DNA from: Ziziphus jujuba
Taxonomy: Eukaryota > Streptophyta > Magnoliopsida > Rosales > Rhamnaceae
Direction: 5' to 3'
NCBI RefSeq assembly: GCF_031755915.1
Contig: NC_083385.1
Coordinates: 13,289,001-13,353,000, forward strand
Length of the DNA: 64,000 nt
The stretch's first letter is position 1. The number at the start of each line of letters is the position of its first letter. The notes below the pieces were generated by a model, which had not been told where the DNA came from, searched no databases, and saw nothing but the letters and a program-made list of their open reading frames with translations. Below are positions 34,930 through 45,920 of this stretch, piece by piece. Made by a program: the position numbers and the translations under genes.

Positions 34930-35255
34930 CCCTTGTAGTCATAATCCAAATCCCATCAATGCATAAATAAATCAAATCCCATCAATTATTGATGGATTTA
35001 AAAAATATTTATAAGCGAATCTTCAAGTATGATCATTTTCATAGGTACTATCACAATGATGGGTAACGAACATGCTTCCTATACAATTTCCTTGAAGTTT
35101 CTTCTGGGGTGGTCAGTATTTTGTTAAGAAATAGACCAATTAAATCAATGAAGTATCTTTATTTTGTCAACATTAATAAAGTAAATGAAAATTTAGACCT
35201 GGGAGGTCTTGAAAGCTAGTCTATGAGAGCGAGAGAGAGATATCAGAATATGAAA
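34930..35255. repeat. Direct repeat A, left copy (flanks the copia element)
   Basis: About 330 bp that recur in the same orientation at 41216-41550. Shared tracts include CCCATCAATGCATAAATAAA, TTTTCATAGGTACT, ATGATGGGTAAC, and ATTAATAAAGTAAATGAAAA. Copies differ by many substitutions and small indels, so the duplication is older than the copia insertion between them. Excluding the copia element the two copies were ~960 bp apart. No coding potential is seen. Confidence 0.75.
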
Positions 35256-35828
35256 CCTTTATGGGAAAAGTTGCGTTTACTTACTTTATGCTTTCTTGTA
35301 TTTGAAAGGTGTCTGTACCTCGATGGATACATAGGCTTGAAAAGGAAATAGGATACTTCATGGACTTTGTTGTGCGCTCTTCCATCTACGGGATGTGAGG
35401 AATTAATGAAGAAAAAGTTGGCGTATAAAAATGACAATGTCACTTGGGATTTGGACGTAAAAAACCATTGAGTTAATGGTTTTAAAGCATTTAGTTAATA
35501 AGAAACTAATTCTTATTTCATGTCGGTGGAAATAAATATGTAATATTCATAAGCTTGCTCCCATGCTAAAACTATTAAAAATATATTTTCAGATTTAAAA
35601 TTCAAATATAGGTGAAAAACCCCCCATTTCCCATATTGTTAAAAAAAAAAATCAGCAAGCAATCTTTGCTATAAATTCCCAACTGTGGCTTCAACCTAGC
35701 AGCTAGCCATTTTAGCCTTTTTACTACTTAAAATCCTAACTTTTCAAATGGTAGTTTTAATTGATCATCCATTACTGTTATTCATCTGACTCAATTTGAA
35801 AACCAGGTTTCTCTTAATATGAACTTTT

Positions 35829-36283
35829 TGACAAGAATGCAAATAAGGAAACAAAGCCAGATCTACAGCTCACACCAGCACCAAATAAAAAGCTATTTTA
35901 TACGCAGCCTACATCAGATCAGCTTACACTAGATAAGCTAAATACCAAATCTACCTCCAGAGAGGAAGGAAACACTCAAATCAACAAATAAGGAAAGAAG
36001 TGATATTGCAAAATATATTAAGGAAGTTTTTGTCTAAAAGGAAACTTTCTCCAGGAATCTACTGGTTGACTTCCTGTGCAAGGCAACTTATACCCGTTAG
36101 GATTTTTTGCTTTCTTTCAAAGAGTTATTTTTTAATCTTTCCTTTGTATATGGAAATTTCTTAAATACACTTCTCAAATTGCCTTATGAAGTGGTCTTCT
36201 CTTTTGTACAAATACCATAGTTTTCTCAATGAAGAACACATATCAGAAATTACAAGTTTTATCAAATATTCTTTATTTCTTCA
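35829..36283 (+). repeat. 5' LTR of the copia element
   Basis: 455 bp, TG...CA ends, ~96% identical to the 3' LTR by hand count. Confidence 0.95.
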
Positions 36284-36297
36284 CAGTATCAGAGCAA
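36284..36297 (+). other. Primer-binding site
   Basis: CAGTATCAGAGC immediately after the 5' LTR. It matches the plant copia initiator-tRNA-Met primer site (TGGTATCAGAGC) at 10 of 12 positions. Confidence 0.7.
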
Positions 36298-36322
36298 TTG
36301 ACTTCTGCAACTATCTTCTATC

Positions 36323-37265
36323 ATGGATGCTCAGAATGAAACGACCACCCAAAACAGAATTCCCTCAAATTCCCCTATAGAACCAGTACTCACAATTCAA
36401 GTCTTCCATCAGTGTTCCAGTTTAGTTTCTACAAAACTAAACAGCTCTAATTTCCTTCTCTAACGCTCACAAATACTTCCATTGGTCCGTAGTCTTGGAA
36501 TCTCACATCATCTTACCATCCCTAAATGACCCTGTGAATTCTGTCTCGATGAAAAGGAGGTTCTGGTATTGAATCCAAACCACAGCAATTGGATTAATAA
36601 TGATGGACTTCTCACAACCTAGTTACTTAGTGCTATGTCCAATGATATTTTAAGTTTAAATGTGGGAATAGACAATGCCTATTCTCTCTGGAAATCCGTG
36701 GAAGATTAGCTGCTGCCTACAACCAAGGAGCAAGAATATCTTCTCAAGGACAGACTTGCATCTATCAAAAAGGGTTCCTCTTCAACAGATGAATACCTAC
36801 GTAAGTTCAAACAGTTTTATGATAATTTGAGTGTTATTAATGCACCTGTTTCAGATGTAGACAAGGTGTTTTCCTTTGCTAGAGGACTTGGCCCAAATTA
36901 TGAATATTTTAAGGTAGCCATGCTCACAAAACTACCTTATGCATCATTTAATCAGTTTGTTTTAACTTTACAAAACCATGATCAAATGACTGAAACTGAA
37001 AATGAGACAAGTAAACTAGAACTTGATTAGCATCAAGTTTACTTTGGACAATGTGGCAGAGGAAAAGGACGAGGAAACCAAGATGGCAGATTTAATTCAA
37101 GAGGTAAAGGCTTTACACCAGCAGGAAAGTTCACTGGAAACATAGATAAGAAGAAACCAGAATAGCAATTGTTCAATGGTCAAGGCTCGAATCAAAGAAC
37201 TAAAGATAAAGTTTTCTGTCAAATTTATGACAAACCAAATCATATTGCTTTAGACTACTAGCATA
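36323..37265 (+). pseudogene. Degenerate copia gag
   Basis: Opens with ATG at 36323 (MDAQNETTTQ), but a stop occurs by ~36463 and others follow. A readable stretch at ~36750-37030 contains LASIKKGSSSTDEYLRKFKQ and FARGLGPNYEYF, typical of the copia gag (UBN2-type) domain. The zinc-knuckle region (~37214-37260) is recognisable but damaged: its first cysteine is followed by altered residues and a stop replaces one position. Confidence 0.85.
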
Positions 37266-40200
37266 GGTTTGATCACTCCTACACCAAAAAAGAAGTTCCA
37301 AAGGCTTTAGCAGCTCTCAAAATCACAAAAAATGATGAAAAGTTTTATGCAGACTCAAGTGCAATAGCACACATGACCAACGATGCAGGTAAGATTCATA
37401 ATTCCTTTCCCTACTCAGGTAAATATAATATATATGTTGGAAATGGACATGGTCTATCAATAACTCATGTAGGAAATACAACCATTAGAACAAATCAAGG
37501 AGATTTAAAACTTAAAAAATGTCTTATCAATTCCTGAATTGAGAAAAAATCTGCTATCTGTTAGCCAATTGACTAGAGATAATAACTGTGTTTTTGAGTT
37601 TTCTTCTAATGGCTTTGTTATAAAGGATTGGAGCAACAAAATTCTAGCCACAAGCCATAAGAAAGGGAAGCTCTACGTCCTTGATGGTGAAGAACATCAC
37701 GCTTTAAGCACAATAAAGGCTTCTTCAGAGACATGGCATCAAAGGATGGGGCATCCAAATCAAAAAATTTTAAGAATTCTTCAGTCAAAAGATATTATTA
37801 ATATTTCTAGTTGGACAAATAAATCTAGGGTCTGTGAAAGTTGTCAATTAGGAAAAAGTTGTAAACTTTCTTTTGGTTTATCTATTAAAATTTCCAAGTC
37901 TCCTTGGAAAATGTTCACTGTGATTTATGGGGACCTACCCCAATAATTTCCTCACAAAATATTCGATTCTATGCTGTTTTTGTTGATGATTTTATCAGGT
38001 ACAATGGCTTTATCCTTTGAGGAAAAAGTCTGACTTCTTTGAATGTTTTCTCAAATATCAAAGATTGGTAGAAAACCAACTTGATCATAAGATAAAAGTC
38101 TTCCAAAGTGATGGAGGTGGTGAGTTCAAATCAAATACGTTTCAACAGCATCTGCATAAATGTGGTATTATGCACCAAATGTCTTGTCCAGGTACACCTA
38201 AACAAAACGGTATTGCAAAAAGGAAACACAGGAGCATCATTGAGATGGGACTCACTATGATGTTTCATGCAAATTCACCAATGAAATTATGGGTTGAAGC
38301 CTTCTTAACAGCAACATATCTTTTAAATAGATTGCCTACTAATGCCTTGAAGCATGAAATTCCTTATTTTTGTCTTTTTAACAAATATCCTGACTATACA
38401 TATTTAAGAACCTTTGGTTGCAGATGCTATCCATATTTAAGAGATTATGGCAAAAATAAATTCTCAAGAAAAACATTACCTTGTGTGTTTGTTGGTTACA
38501 GTCCTCAGCATAAAGGGCTTAGGTGTCTACATCCTCCAACAAATCGCATTTATATTTCTAGGCATGTTGTTTTCAATAAAGCCAACCTACCTTATCATTC
38601 TCTTGATAAAAACATGCTTAAACAAATTGAACTAATCAATTTTCTTGAAAATGAAGATAAGTTGCAACATCAAGATTTTCACGCTGCAACAACAAATGCA
38701 GCTGAAATAAAATCTTATTTATTTCCTAATAAATGTGTTTGTGCAGATTCTATTGAGTATCAACAGATAACAATGACAGAACCCAACTCACCTACAGAGG
38801 CCATGGAATCTCCTGGTAAGTGCACCAGTTTTATTGTCGAGCATGAGGATAACTCTCAAAACAATCCAAAAAGCACTCCCATTTCCAGTCCTATTGTCGA
38901 ACATGACAACAGTCTCCAAAATAATCCAGATAGCACTCCAATTTCATACCAGTTCACTAGTGAAGAAAACAGAACAGATAATGTTTTCTCTATCCATAAT
39001 CCCGAAGCTTTACAAAACAACTTATTTGTTAACTTGCAAATACCTGCCACAAAGATTCAGTCACCAACAAATACACATCCCATGATCACAAGGCACAAGC
39101 TTCAAACCAATCCAACTTTGGCATCTCAAATGGCTTTATTAACAAATACAGAACCTTGAACCATGAAAACAGCTCTAAAAATTCCTCATTGGCTTGCCGC
39201 AATGCATGAAGAACTGGATGCTTTACACAAAAATGAAACCTGGACATGTGTCCCACTACCACAGCACACCAACATCATTGGTTCAAAATGGGTGTTCAGA
39301 ACCAAGTATAAAGAAGATGGAACCATAGACCGATACAAGGCATATTTGGTAGCTAAATGCTTCACTCAAATAGAGGGAGAAGACTTTGAAGAAACTTATA
39401 GTCCATTCATAAAACACACAATGGTAAGACTAATTATTTCTGTTGCTGTAACATGTAACTGGCAGATTAGGCAATTAGATATTAAAAATGCCTTTTTGCA
39501 TGGACACCTCAAGGAGGCAGTCTACATGGAGCAGCCCGTAGGTTTTGTTTCTCACACTCATCCACATCTGTCTTTTAAGGCAATCTTTGTATGGACTCAA
39601 ACAGGCTCCTCGAGCCTGGTTTAACCAATTATCTCAATTTCTAATTCTACTTGGTTTCTTGTGTAGTAAGGCAGACCCCTCCTTATTCGTGCTTCATCAA
39701 AACAACTCTATAATTTTGCTTCTTGTATATGTCGATGATCTGCTTTTGACAGGTAACAATCCTGAGCTAGTTCATCATCTCATCATAACTCTCAGTCAGG
39801 AATTTGCCATCAAAGACCTTGGCCAACTTCATTTCTTCCTTGGGATTGAAGCACAGTACTTCTCAAGGGGCATGCTTCTCACTCAAACCAAATACACCCA
39901 CAACCTTCTCACTCGAGCTAAGATGGTCGAAGCAACTCATATCAAGACTCGAATGGCCACCAAACTCACCACTCAACCAGATGACCTCATCTCTATTGAC
40001 CCTACTGACTATCATCATTTGGTAGGCAGCTTGCAATATCTGACTTTCACACGGCTAGATATTACACAAGCAGTCAACAAAGTGTGCCAACGTTTTCAAA
40101 ATCCAACTATGCTCCATCTACGCGAAGTTAAAAGAATACTTCGTTATCTCAAGGGAACAATGGACTACGGGATTCGATTTCTTCAGCAAAGCTCTCTGAA

Positions 40201-40690
40201 CCTATCTGGTTTTTGTGATGCTAATTGGGTGGATGTCCCATTACTCGTCGTAGCACTAGTGGTTATTGCATCTTCCTTGGGGCCAATTGCATCTCCTGGT
40301 CTTCCAAGAGACAACCCACTGTGGCTCGGTTCAGCACTGAAGCTGAATATAGGGCCCTTGCTACTGGTACAGCTAAACTAACTTGGCTTAGTTTTCTTCT
40401 TTGTGACATTGGCAAACCTTTATACAAACCCCCACAGTTACTCTGTGATAATATCAGTGCTCTACACATGACAATAAACCCCATCATTCATAGTCATATT
40501 AAGCATATCCAGATGGACTACCATTTCGTTCGTGAGAAAGTTGCTGCTGGACATTTGGTCACCAGATACGTCCCCACCTCTCACCAAATTGCTGATATAC
40601 AGACCAAGCCTTTACCAAGTGATAAGTTTCGCCTTTTCTGTTCCAAGCTTGGACTGCTCTCTTTACAAGCACTCACAAGCTTAAGGGGGC
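37266..40690 (+). pseudogene. Degenerate copia pol (protease, integrase, RT, RNase H)
   Basis: Protease has FYADSSAIAHMT in place of the usual D-S-G/A-A motif (~37340). A frameshift near 37520-37540 precedes the pre-integrase domain (37539-37946, WHQRMGHPN and CESCQLGK). Integrase has FVDDF (~37979) and SDGGGEF (~38110), but the catalytic Glu 36 residues later is Lys (NGIAKRKHR, ~38210-38230). A stop at 39157-39159 separates it from reverse transcriptase (39163 on; WVFRTKYKEDG, QLDIKNAFLHG, YVDD at 39728-39739), with a frameshift at ~39590. RNase H follows a frameshift at ~40225 (STSGYCIFLGANCISW, then EAEYRALA and QIADIQTKPLP), ending at 40851 inside the LTR. The encoded proteins cannot be made whole from this copy. 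Confidence 0.92.
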
Positions 40691-40691
40691 A
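40677..40691 (+). other. Polypurine tract
   Basis: AGCTTAAGGGGGCA directly before the 3' LTR start at 40692; it primes plus-strand synthesis in LTR elements. Confidence 0.75.
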
Positions 40692-41149
40692 TGACAAGAA
40701 TGCAGATAAGGAAACAAAGCCAGATCTACAGCTCACACCAGCACCAAATAAAAAACTGTCTTATACACAGCCTACATCAGATCAGCTTACACCAGATAAG
40801 CTAAATACCAAATCTACCTCCAGAGAGGAAGGAAACACTCAAATCAACAAATAAGGGAAGAAGTGATATTGCAAAATACATTAAGGAACTTTTTGTCTAA
40901 AAGGAAACTTTCTCCAAGAATCTGCTGGTTGACTTCCTGTGCAAGGCAACTTATACCCGTTAGGATTTTTTGCTTTCTTTCAAAGAGTTATTTTTTTTTT
41001 ATCTTTCCTTTGTATATAGAAATTTCTTAAAGACACTTCTCAAATTGCCTTATGAAATGGTCTTCTCTTTTGTACAAATACCATAGTTTTCTCAATGAAG
41101 AACACAGATCAGAAATTACAAGTTTTATCAAATATTCTTTATTTCTTCA
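40692..41149 (+). repeat. 3' LTR of the copia element
   Basis: 458 bp, followed directly by the target duplication CTTTT. Confidence 0.95.
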
Positions 41150-41215
41150 CTTTTCCACCGTCCTAGCTTTCTTTCCATTGCATAGGTCTATTTACCAATG
41201 TCCAAGAAGCCACAA

Positions 41216-41550
41216 ATAAATCAAATCTCAATCCCAAATCCCATCAATGCATAAATAAATCAAACCCCATCAATTATTGGTGAATAAATTCCTGGCACTT
41301 ATAAAGAAGGCATATCGGAATCAATATTTAGAAGGGAATTTTAAGTACGATAATTTTCATAGGTACTCATGATGGGTAACAAATATACTTTCTAGGCAAT
41401 TTTTTAGGGTCATCTGTATATTGTCAAGAAATATACCAATAAAATCAATGAATTATCTTTATTTTGTCAAGATTAATAAAGTAAATGAAAATTTAGACTT
41501 GGGAGGTTACAGAAGTTAGTCTATTAGAGAGAAAGATTAGAATATGGAAC
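41216..41550. repeat. Direct repeat A, right copy
   Basis: Second copy of the ~330-bp repeat at 34930-35255, same orientation. It differs from the left copy mainly by an extra segment (CTGGCACTTATAAAGAAGGC, ~41291-41310). Confidence 0.75.
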
Positions 41551-42464
41551 TTAAGTTTTTAGGTCAGTGAACGAGCAGATAAAACATATATTGGCAAAAG
41601 ATATTATATTCATATGTATCATTTCTGCTGTGATGGACAGGACAATTTTTCCAATATAAGGACACCAAAATCACATAAACAAATTTCAGAACCATTCAAT
41701 TAACAGAGAAATCTATTTCTCTTAAAAAATTTGTGTTACTCATATAGCTTAAAAATTGGATGCACTTACTCCTTTAAAAATTCATTTAGTAATGTATTAA
41801 ATTCTTGTTGCAATCTGCCAAAAATTGACAAACACAACCATGGCACCACTCATCCCCCACCCCAAAAACTCAGCTCCCCTCAAATGAATAAACATGTCCG
41901 TCCGTACGTCTACCATCACATGATCAATGTGAGAAAGAGAGAGAAATGTATGAAGGACTAGGTTTGATGCAAAAGTTATCATTAATGTCATAATTGAGAA
42001 AGGCTGGAGGGTACACTACATGGCATGCATTATATAGAGAACCAATAAGATAAATTCAAATAGGCAAATATTGTAAGAAACCAAGTGTTATTGCTGAATA
42101 GTGCTGATTAGTGCTAAGTAAATGATTTGAGTGTTCAACATATGTTTTGACTATAGTAAAAACATTTGGGAAATGTATAGAAAAATTGAAGAACTCAAAA
42201 GGAGATTATCATGTACGTTAAAATTCACGACTTCTAAGCACAATCCCAAACAAGTTTTGCTCATTTATGGCCTATTGTGAGCTGATTACCCCAAACCATG
42301 CAGCAAAATCAGTTTATTAGCTAACTAAAAAGTATTGAGACGGTGAAGAATTCTTATTAAAAGATCAACACTCGAGTTGTCAATGCAAACTAGATTATAT
42401 GTAACAGAAAACGAATTCCAACTTAATACAAATAAGAAAATGAATCCTTTTATCGAAGGATCAG

Positions 42465-42496
<32 letters not shown>

Positions 42497-43263
42497 AGGT
42501 TTGGATCTCCTACGGAAATGATTTAAAAAATACAAAACCAAAAATAGTGATATTTACCAGCAGCAATATAACAGAAGCAATCAATCAATATAAATTAATA
42601 TGAAATATGATTCAAATTCAATATAACACCTATGGGTACGTAAAAAAATGTATTGAAAAATATATTAAATCAATTCTTTTTAATGAACAGATTCGATCGC
42701 AAAATCAAATATGGAATTCAAAAGGATCAAATAGGAAATAATATTCTAAATTATAGAATTATAATAAAATATACTATGAACCAACATTTATCAAATTTGA
42801 AACAGAGTTAGAAAAAATGGTTCGCTTATATATGTAACAGAAAACAAATTCCAACTCAATACAAATTTCCATAGACTGAGGGACCAAGGAGACCAAAGAA
42901 GTAGGAAATCAAATAATGCAATAAATGGATATATTTAATTCTTAACGCTTTTTTTATTTTTTTGTTTTATGAAACATAGCTTTATTATTGATGTTAAAAA
43001 AAAAAAATTACAAACATTTAAGAGGAATTTTGTTTTGTTTTTTTTTTTTGTTTTTTTGTTTTGTGTTTTTTTTTTTTTTTTTATTTATTTATTGTAACTG
43101 AGTGCTTGGGCCGGATGTTACTGTGAGATGGGCCTGACTTGATATATCAGCTCAAGTTTAGTGGCAGATTTAAAAATTTGGACTAACCTTTAAAGGCTAT
43201 GGCACACCATTATTCGACCTGTTAGTAGTGACCATCCGAAGAACCAATAAAGAATCAAATTAT

Positions 43264-43266
<3 letters not shown>

Positions 43267-43298
<32 letters not shown>
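43267..43298. repeat. TA microsatellite
   Basis: Pure (TA)n run of ~32 nt. Confidence 0.85.
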
Positions 43299-43301
<3 letters not shown>

Positions 43302-44612
43302 AAACTGTATTGAATAAAAATTATGAATGTTTGTGAACTAAAATGGGCTTTAAAGTAGTGAACGCTTTTTTTTTTTTTCTTTTTTTTTTTTGGGATGTAG
43401 CCAACGCTCAGCCATAATTCCTTTGTTCTACTAACATATTATAAGAAAAAATAAAAATAAAAAAAGTTATGATTATCTAAAAGAAAAGATTCATTTATTT
43501 GCTTTTATTTCCTAAAAAGCTAGATTGGAAAAAAGAATAGATTTTGATAAGAAAGTGTGCATCTTCAATGACGGTGTAAAGAACCATTAACGCTATTTGA
43601 ATTAAAAGTAAAACAATGAAATGAACTTGCAACAACAATAATAAAAAAAGGGAAATAAAAAAGTCAATAATTGAATGTCTTTCTATCTGTTCATTCAGTG
43701 GAATGACAATTTAAGTCATAACATGATAATTTGAAAACGACATGAAGTTAAAGGATGTGGATTTACCATAAATTAATTCAAATCAAATTCAAATCAATTT
43801 GTTTGACACAATTATTAAATATATCAATTTTAGATTGATCCGATTAATCCAAAATTGACATGTTTAACTAAAGATGTCAATTACCGTGTCAATCAAATCC
43901 TGATACAGTTATAACGGTTTAAACTATCACTTTAGTATATAAAATTTACTATTAATAAAATTTTAATTAATACTTTTTTTTTAACTAACTTACATACTTA
44001 TTTAAAGTTATATTATTAATTAAAAAAATAAAGAATCAAAATTATTAAAATACTATTTATGTACTTAATTATAATATGTTTAATATATATATATAAACTT
44101 ATGGATACCGGAAAAAATAAAAATTAATATGCCTAAGAATATTGGAGATGTAAAAAATTAAAAACATCATTATTAATAATTTTTTATATTATTTTTAGAC
44201 AAATAATATTAAGTTTATTATGTATGTATGGATATATATATACATATATATATATTTAATTATTATATGAGATTGCCATAGTATCATATCATATGTTATA
44301 TTAGTGTAAATTTATAAATACAATTATATGGTTTTACATATATATTTAATTTTGGATTAATTAATGACTAAATTATTTTTTATATGAAATAATTAATTTA
44401 AACAAATTAATTTATTTAATCGAGTTAGTTTCATATAAACGGATTATATTGATCTAAATTGACCTAATTAATAAACAGGATTACATAGGTCCTGTCAAAT
44501 TATTTGTTTATTAAATAAGTTGTATTTGGCTAAAAATTTCTAACACAATTAGTAAACATATTGTGTTCAGATTAAGCAATTTCAACACAATTAATAAATG
44601 AGTTAAGCCAAA

Positions 44613-44722
44613 TACAATCCGAATTATCACCCCTAAATACAGTAGTACTAATTGATTTAAAAGCAAATCACACGAATTGCCACCCTTAAGTACCGTAGTA
44701 CTAATTGATTTAAAAGCAGATC
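44613..44722. repeat. 53-bp imperfect tandem duplication
   Basis: Two copies, each with CGAATT..CACCC.TAA.TAC followed by AGTACTAATTGATTTAAAAG, offset by 53 bp. Confidence 0.7.
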
Positions 44723-45209
44723 GAAGATGGCCTCTTGGAATGGAAGGCAATGATTGAAGGGCCTCTGTTTATAATTTTAAGTTCATTCTATATGTTTAAA
44801 AAAAAAAAAAAGCTAAAATAAAAAATAAATAAATCAGTTCATTCCCTGCTATTGCAATAATAATAATAATAATAATGATAATAAATCGGCACATTCCCTG
44901 CAAGACCAACCTCTCTAATAATTGCTTCGAAATTGATAATATAATTTAAGCACAACTTGGCAATTAAATTGATATATTATTGATATAGGACAGAAATTGA
45001 TCGAACTGTTAGCAATTTAACTGTGTTTATGTTTTTTTTCTGGTAGTGATCTCTTCAAATAAAACCTCATACACCAAGTTTATAATTATAAATATATATT
45101 TTTCCCACTTGGATTATAACATTGAAAAAAAAAAAAAAAAAAAAACAAAAACAAAAACAAAAACAATTCAGATTGAAATACAAACTACAAAGTAGAAGGA
45201 GCATAAAAA

Positions 45210-45833
45210 TCACAGCTTAAGATTCAAGTCCAGTTTATGCACATCAGAATCCTGTTTGGGCATTTTTTGGAGACGAAAACTTCCAGGCCATATCAAATCC
45301 ATTGTTTCTTCAACCATGAAAGGTGTCCATGCTGCCATGGCATGAGCTGAAGAACCATTAAATCTTGCAACCCTTGCAGACCCTTCTCTACTACTGGACT
45401 TGTGAACTAGGGAATGAGGCTGAACACCGAGTGATCGACTACTCGTCGTCGCGGAATTGAACGGAAATCCCATTGTTGTCATCATCATCATCCTATGGGA
45501 TTGGTACCTTTTAGCAGCTCCTCGTTCTCTCTTATGTGCATTTTGATGACCACCCAAAGCTTGTGAGCTATAGAACTTCCTCATGCAAAAATTGCATGAA
45601 AAAACCTTGTTACTTGTTGTTGGCTTTGAATGGGGATCACAGTTATCCCCAACTGAAAAAGCCTTATTTTCATTGATACCTAAGCTCAACCACTCTCCCA
45701 AGTTATTATCATCTTCATCGGCTACTCTGTTTTCATCGTTTTCCTCATGACAGCTTGTTTTCGACTCGGCGTCTTGGTTGTTGCTGTCCGAGATTTCATT
45801 TGGTACTAATTCTTCTTCGTTCTTGAAAATCAT
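45210..45833 (-). CDS. Single C2H2 zinc-finger protein with C-terminal EAR repression motif (ZFP4/ZFP7-like)
   Basis: Intronless, 207 residues from the first in-frame ATG at 45833 (the frame stays open further upstream but offers no ATG there that I can see). One plant-type zinc finger is at ~80-100 (C-X2-C-X12-H-X3-H; Cys80, Cys83, His96, His100) with the QALGGH signature that reads DNA, followed by basic [11 protein letters not shown]. The extreme C-terminus KLDLNLKL is an EAR motif of the DLNxxP/LxLxL type that recruits TOPLESS co-repressors. The N-terminus is acidic (EENDEN...[15 protein letters not shown]), with a second LxL-like stretch. A Met run (RMMMMTTMG) follows the finger. It resembles Arabidopsis ZFP1/ZFP4/ZFP7-type nuclear regulators of development and ABA response; exact orthology is not established. 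Confidence 0.93.
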   Translation of the reverse strand: MIFKNEEELVPNEISDSNNQDAESKTSCHEENDENRVADEDDNNLGEWLSLGINENKAFSVGDNCDPHSKPTTSNKVFSCNFCMRKFYSSQALGGHQNAHKRERGAAKRYQSHRMMMMTTMGFPFNSATTSSRSLGVQPHSLVHKSSSREGSARVARFNGSSAHAMAAWTPFMVEETMDLIWPGSFRLQKMPKQDSDVHKLDLNLKL

Positions 45834-45910
45834 TTGCACAGACAAAGAGGGAAGTTTTGGAAGGAAAATTTCGTGTGATAAAGAGGCTTGAAGAAATGGG
45901 GGGTAGTTGG

Positions 45911-45920
45911 GTATTTAAAA
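45911..45920 (-). promoter_or_regulatory. Possible TATA element of the zinc-finger gene
   Basis: CTTTTAAATACC on the minus strand, ~80 nt upstream of the ATG. Weak match to TATA; position is plausible. Confidence 0.3.

Larger units (their letters stand above)
35829..41149 (+). mobile_element. Ty1/copia retrotransposon, structurally complete, coding region degenerate
   Basis: 5321-bp element bounded by a 5-bp target duplication CTTTT (35824-35828 and 41150-41154). It has two LTRs starting TGACAAGAATGC and ending TTCTTCA. The order is 5' LTR, primer site, gag, protease, integrase, reverse transcriptase, RNase H, polypurine tract, 3' LTR. Integrase before reverse transcriptase is diagnostic of copia. 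Hand comparison of the LTRs gives about 16 substitutions in ~455 bp plus one small indel (~3.5%), so the insertion is fairly young on a plant scale. The internal frame is broken by several stops and frameshifts, so it is non-autonomous. Confidence 0.95.
41551..45209. other. Gene-poor intergenic region
   Basis: No gene is seen. It has a poly(A) run (~42467-42494), T-rich low complexity (~43027-43083), a TA run (43267-43298), and from ~43780 to ~44720 AT-rich sequence that looks like decayed transposon but carries no identifiable ends. Confidence 0.45.
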
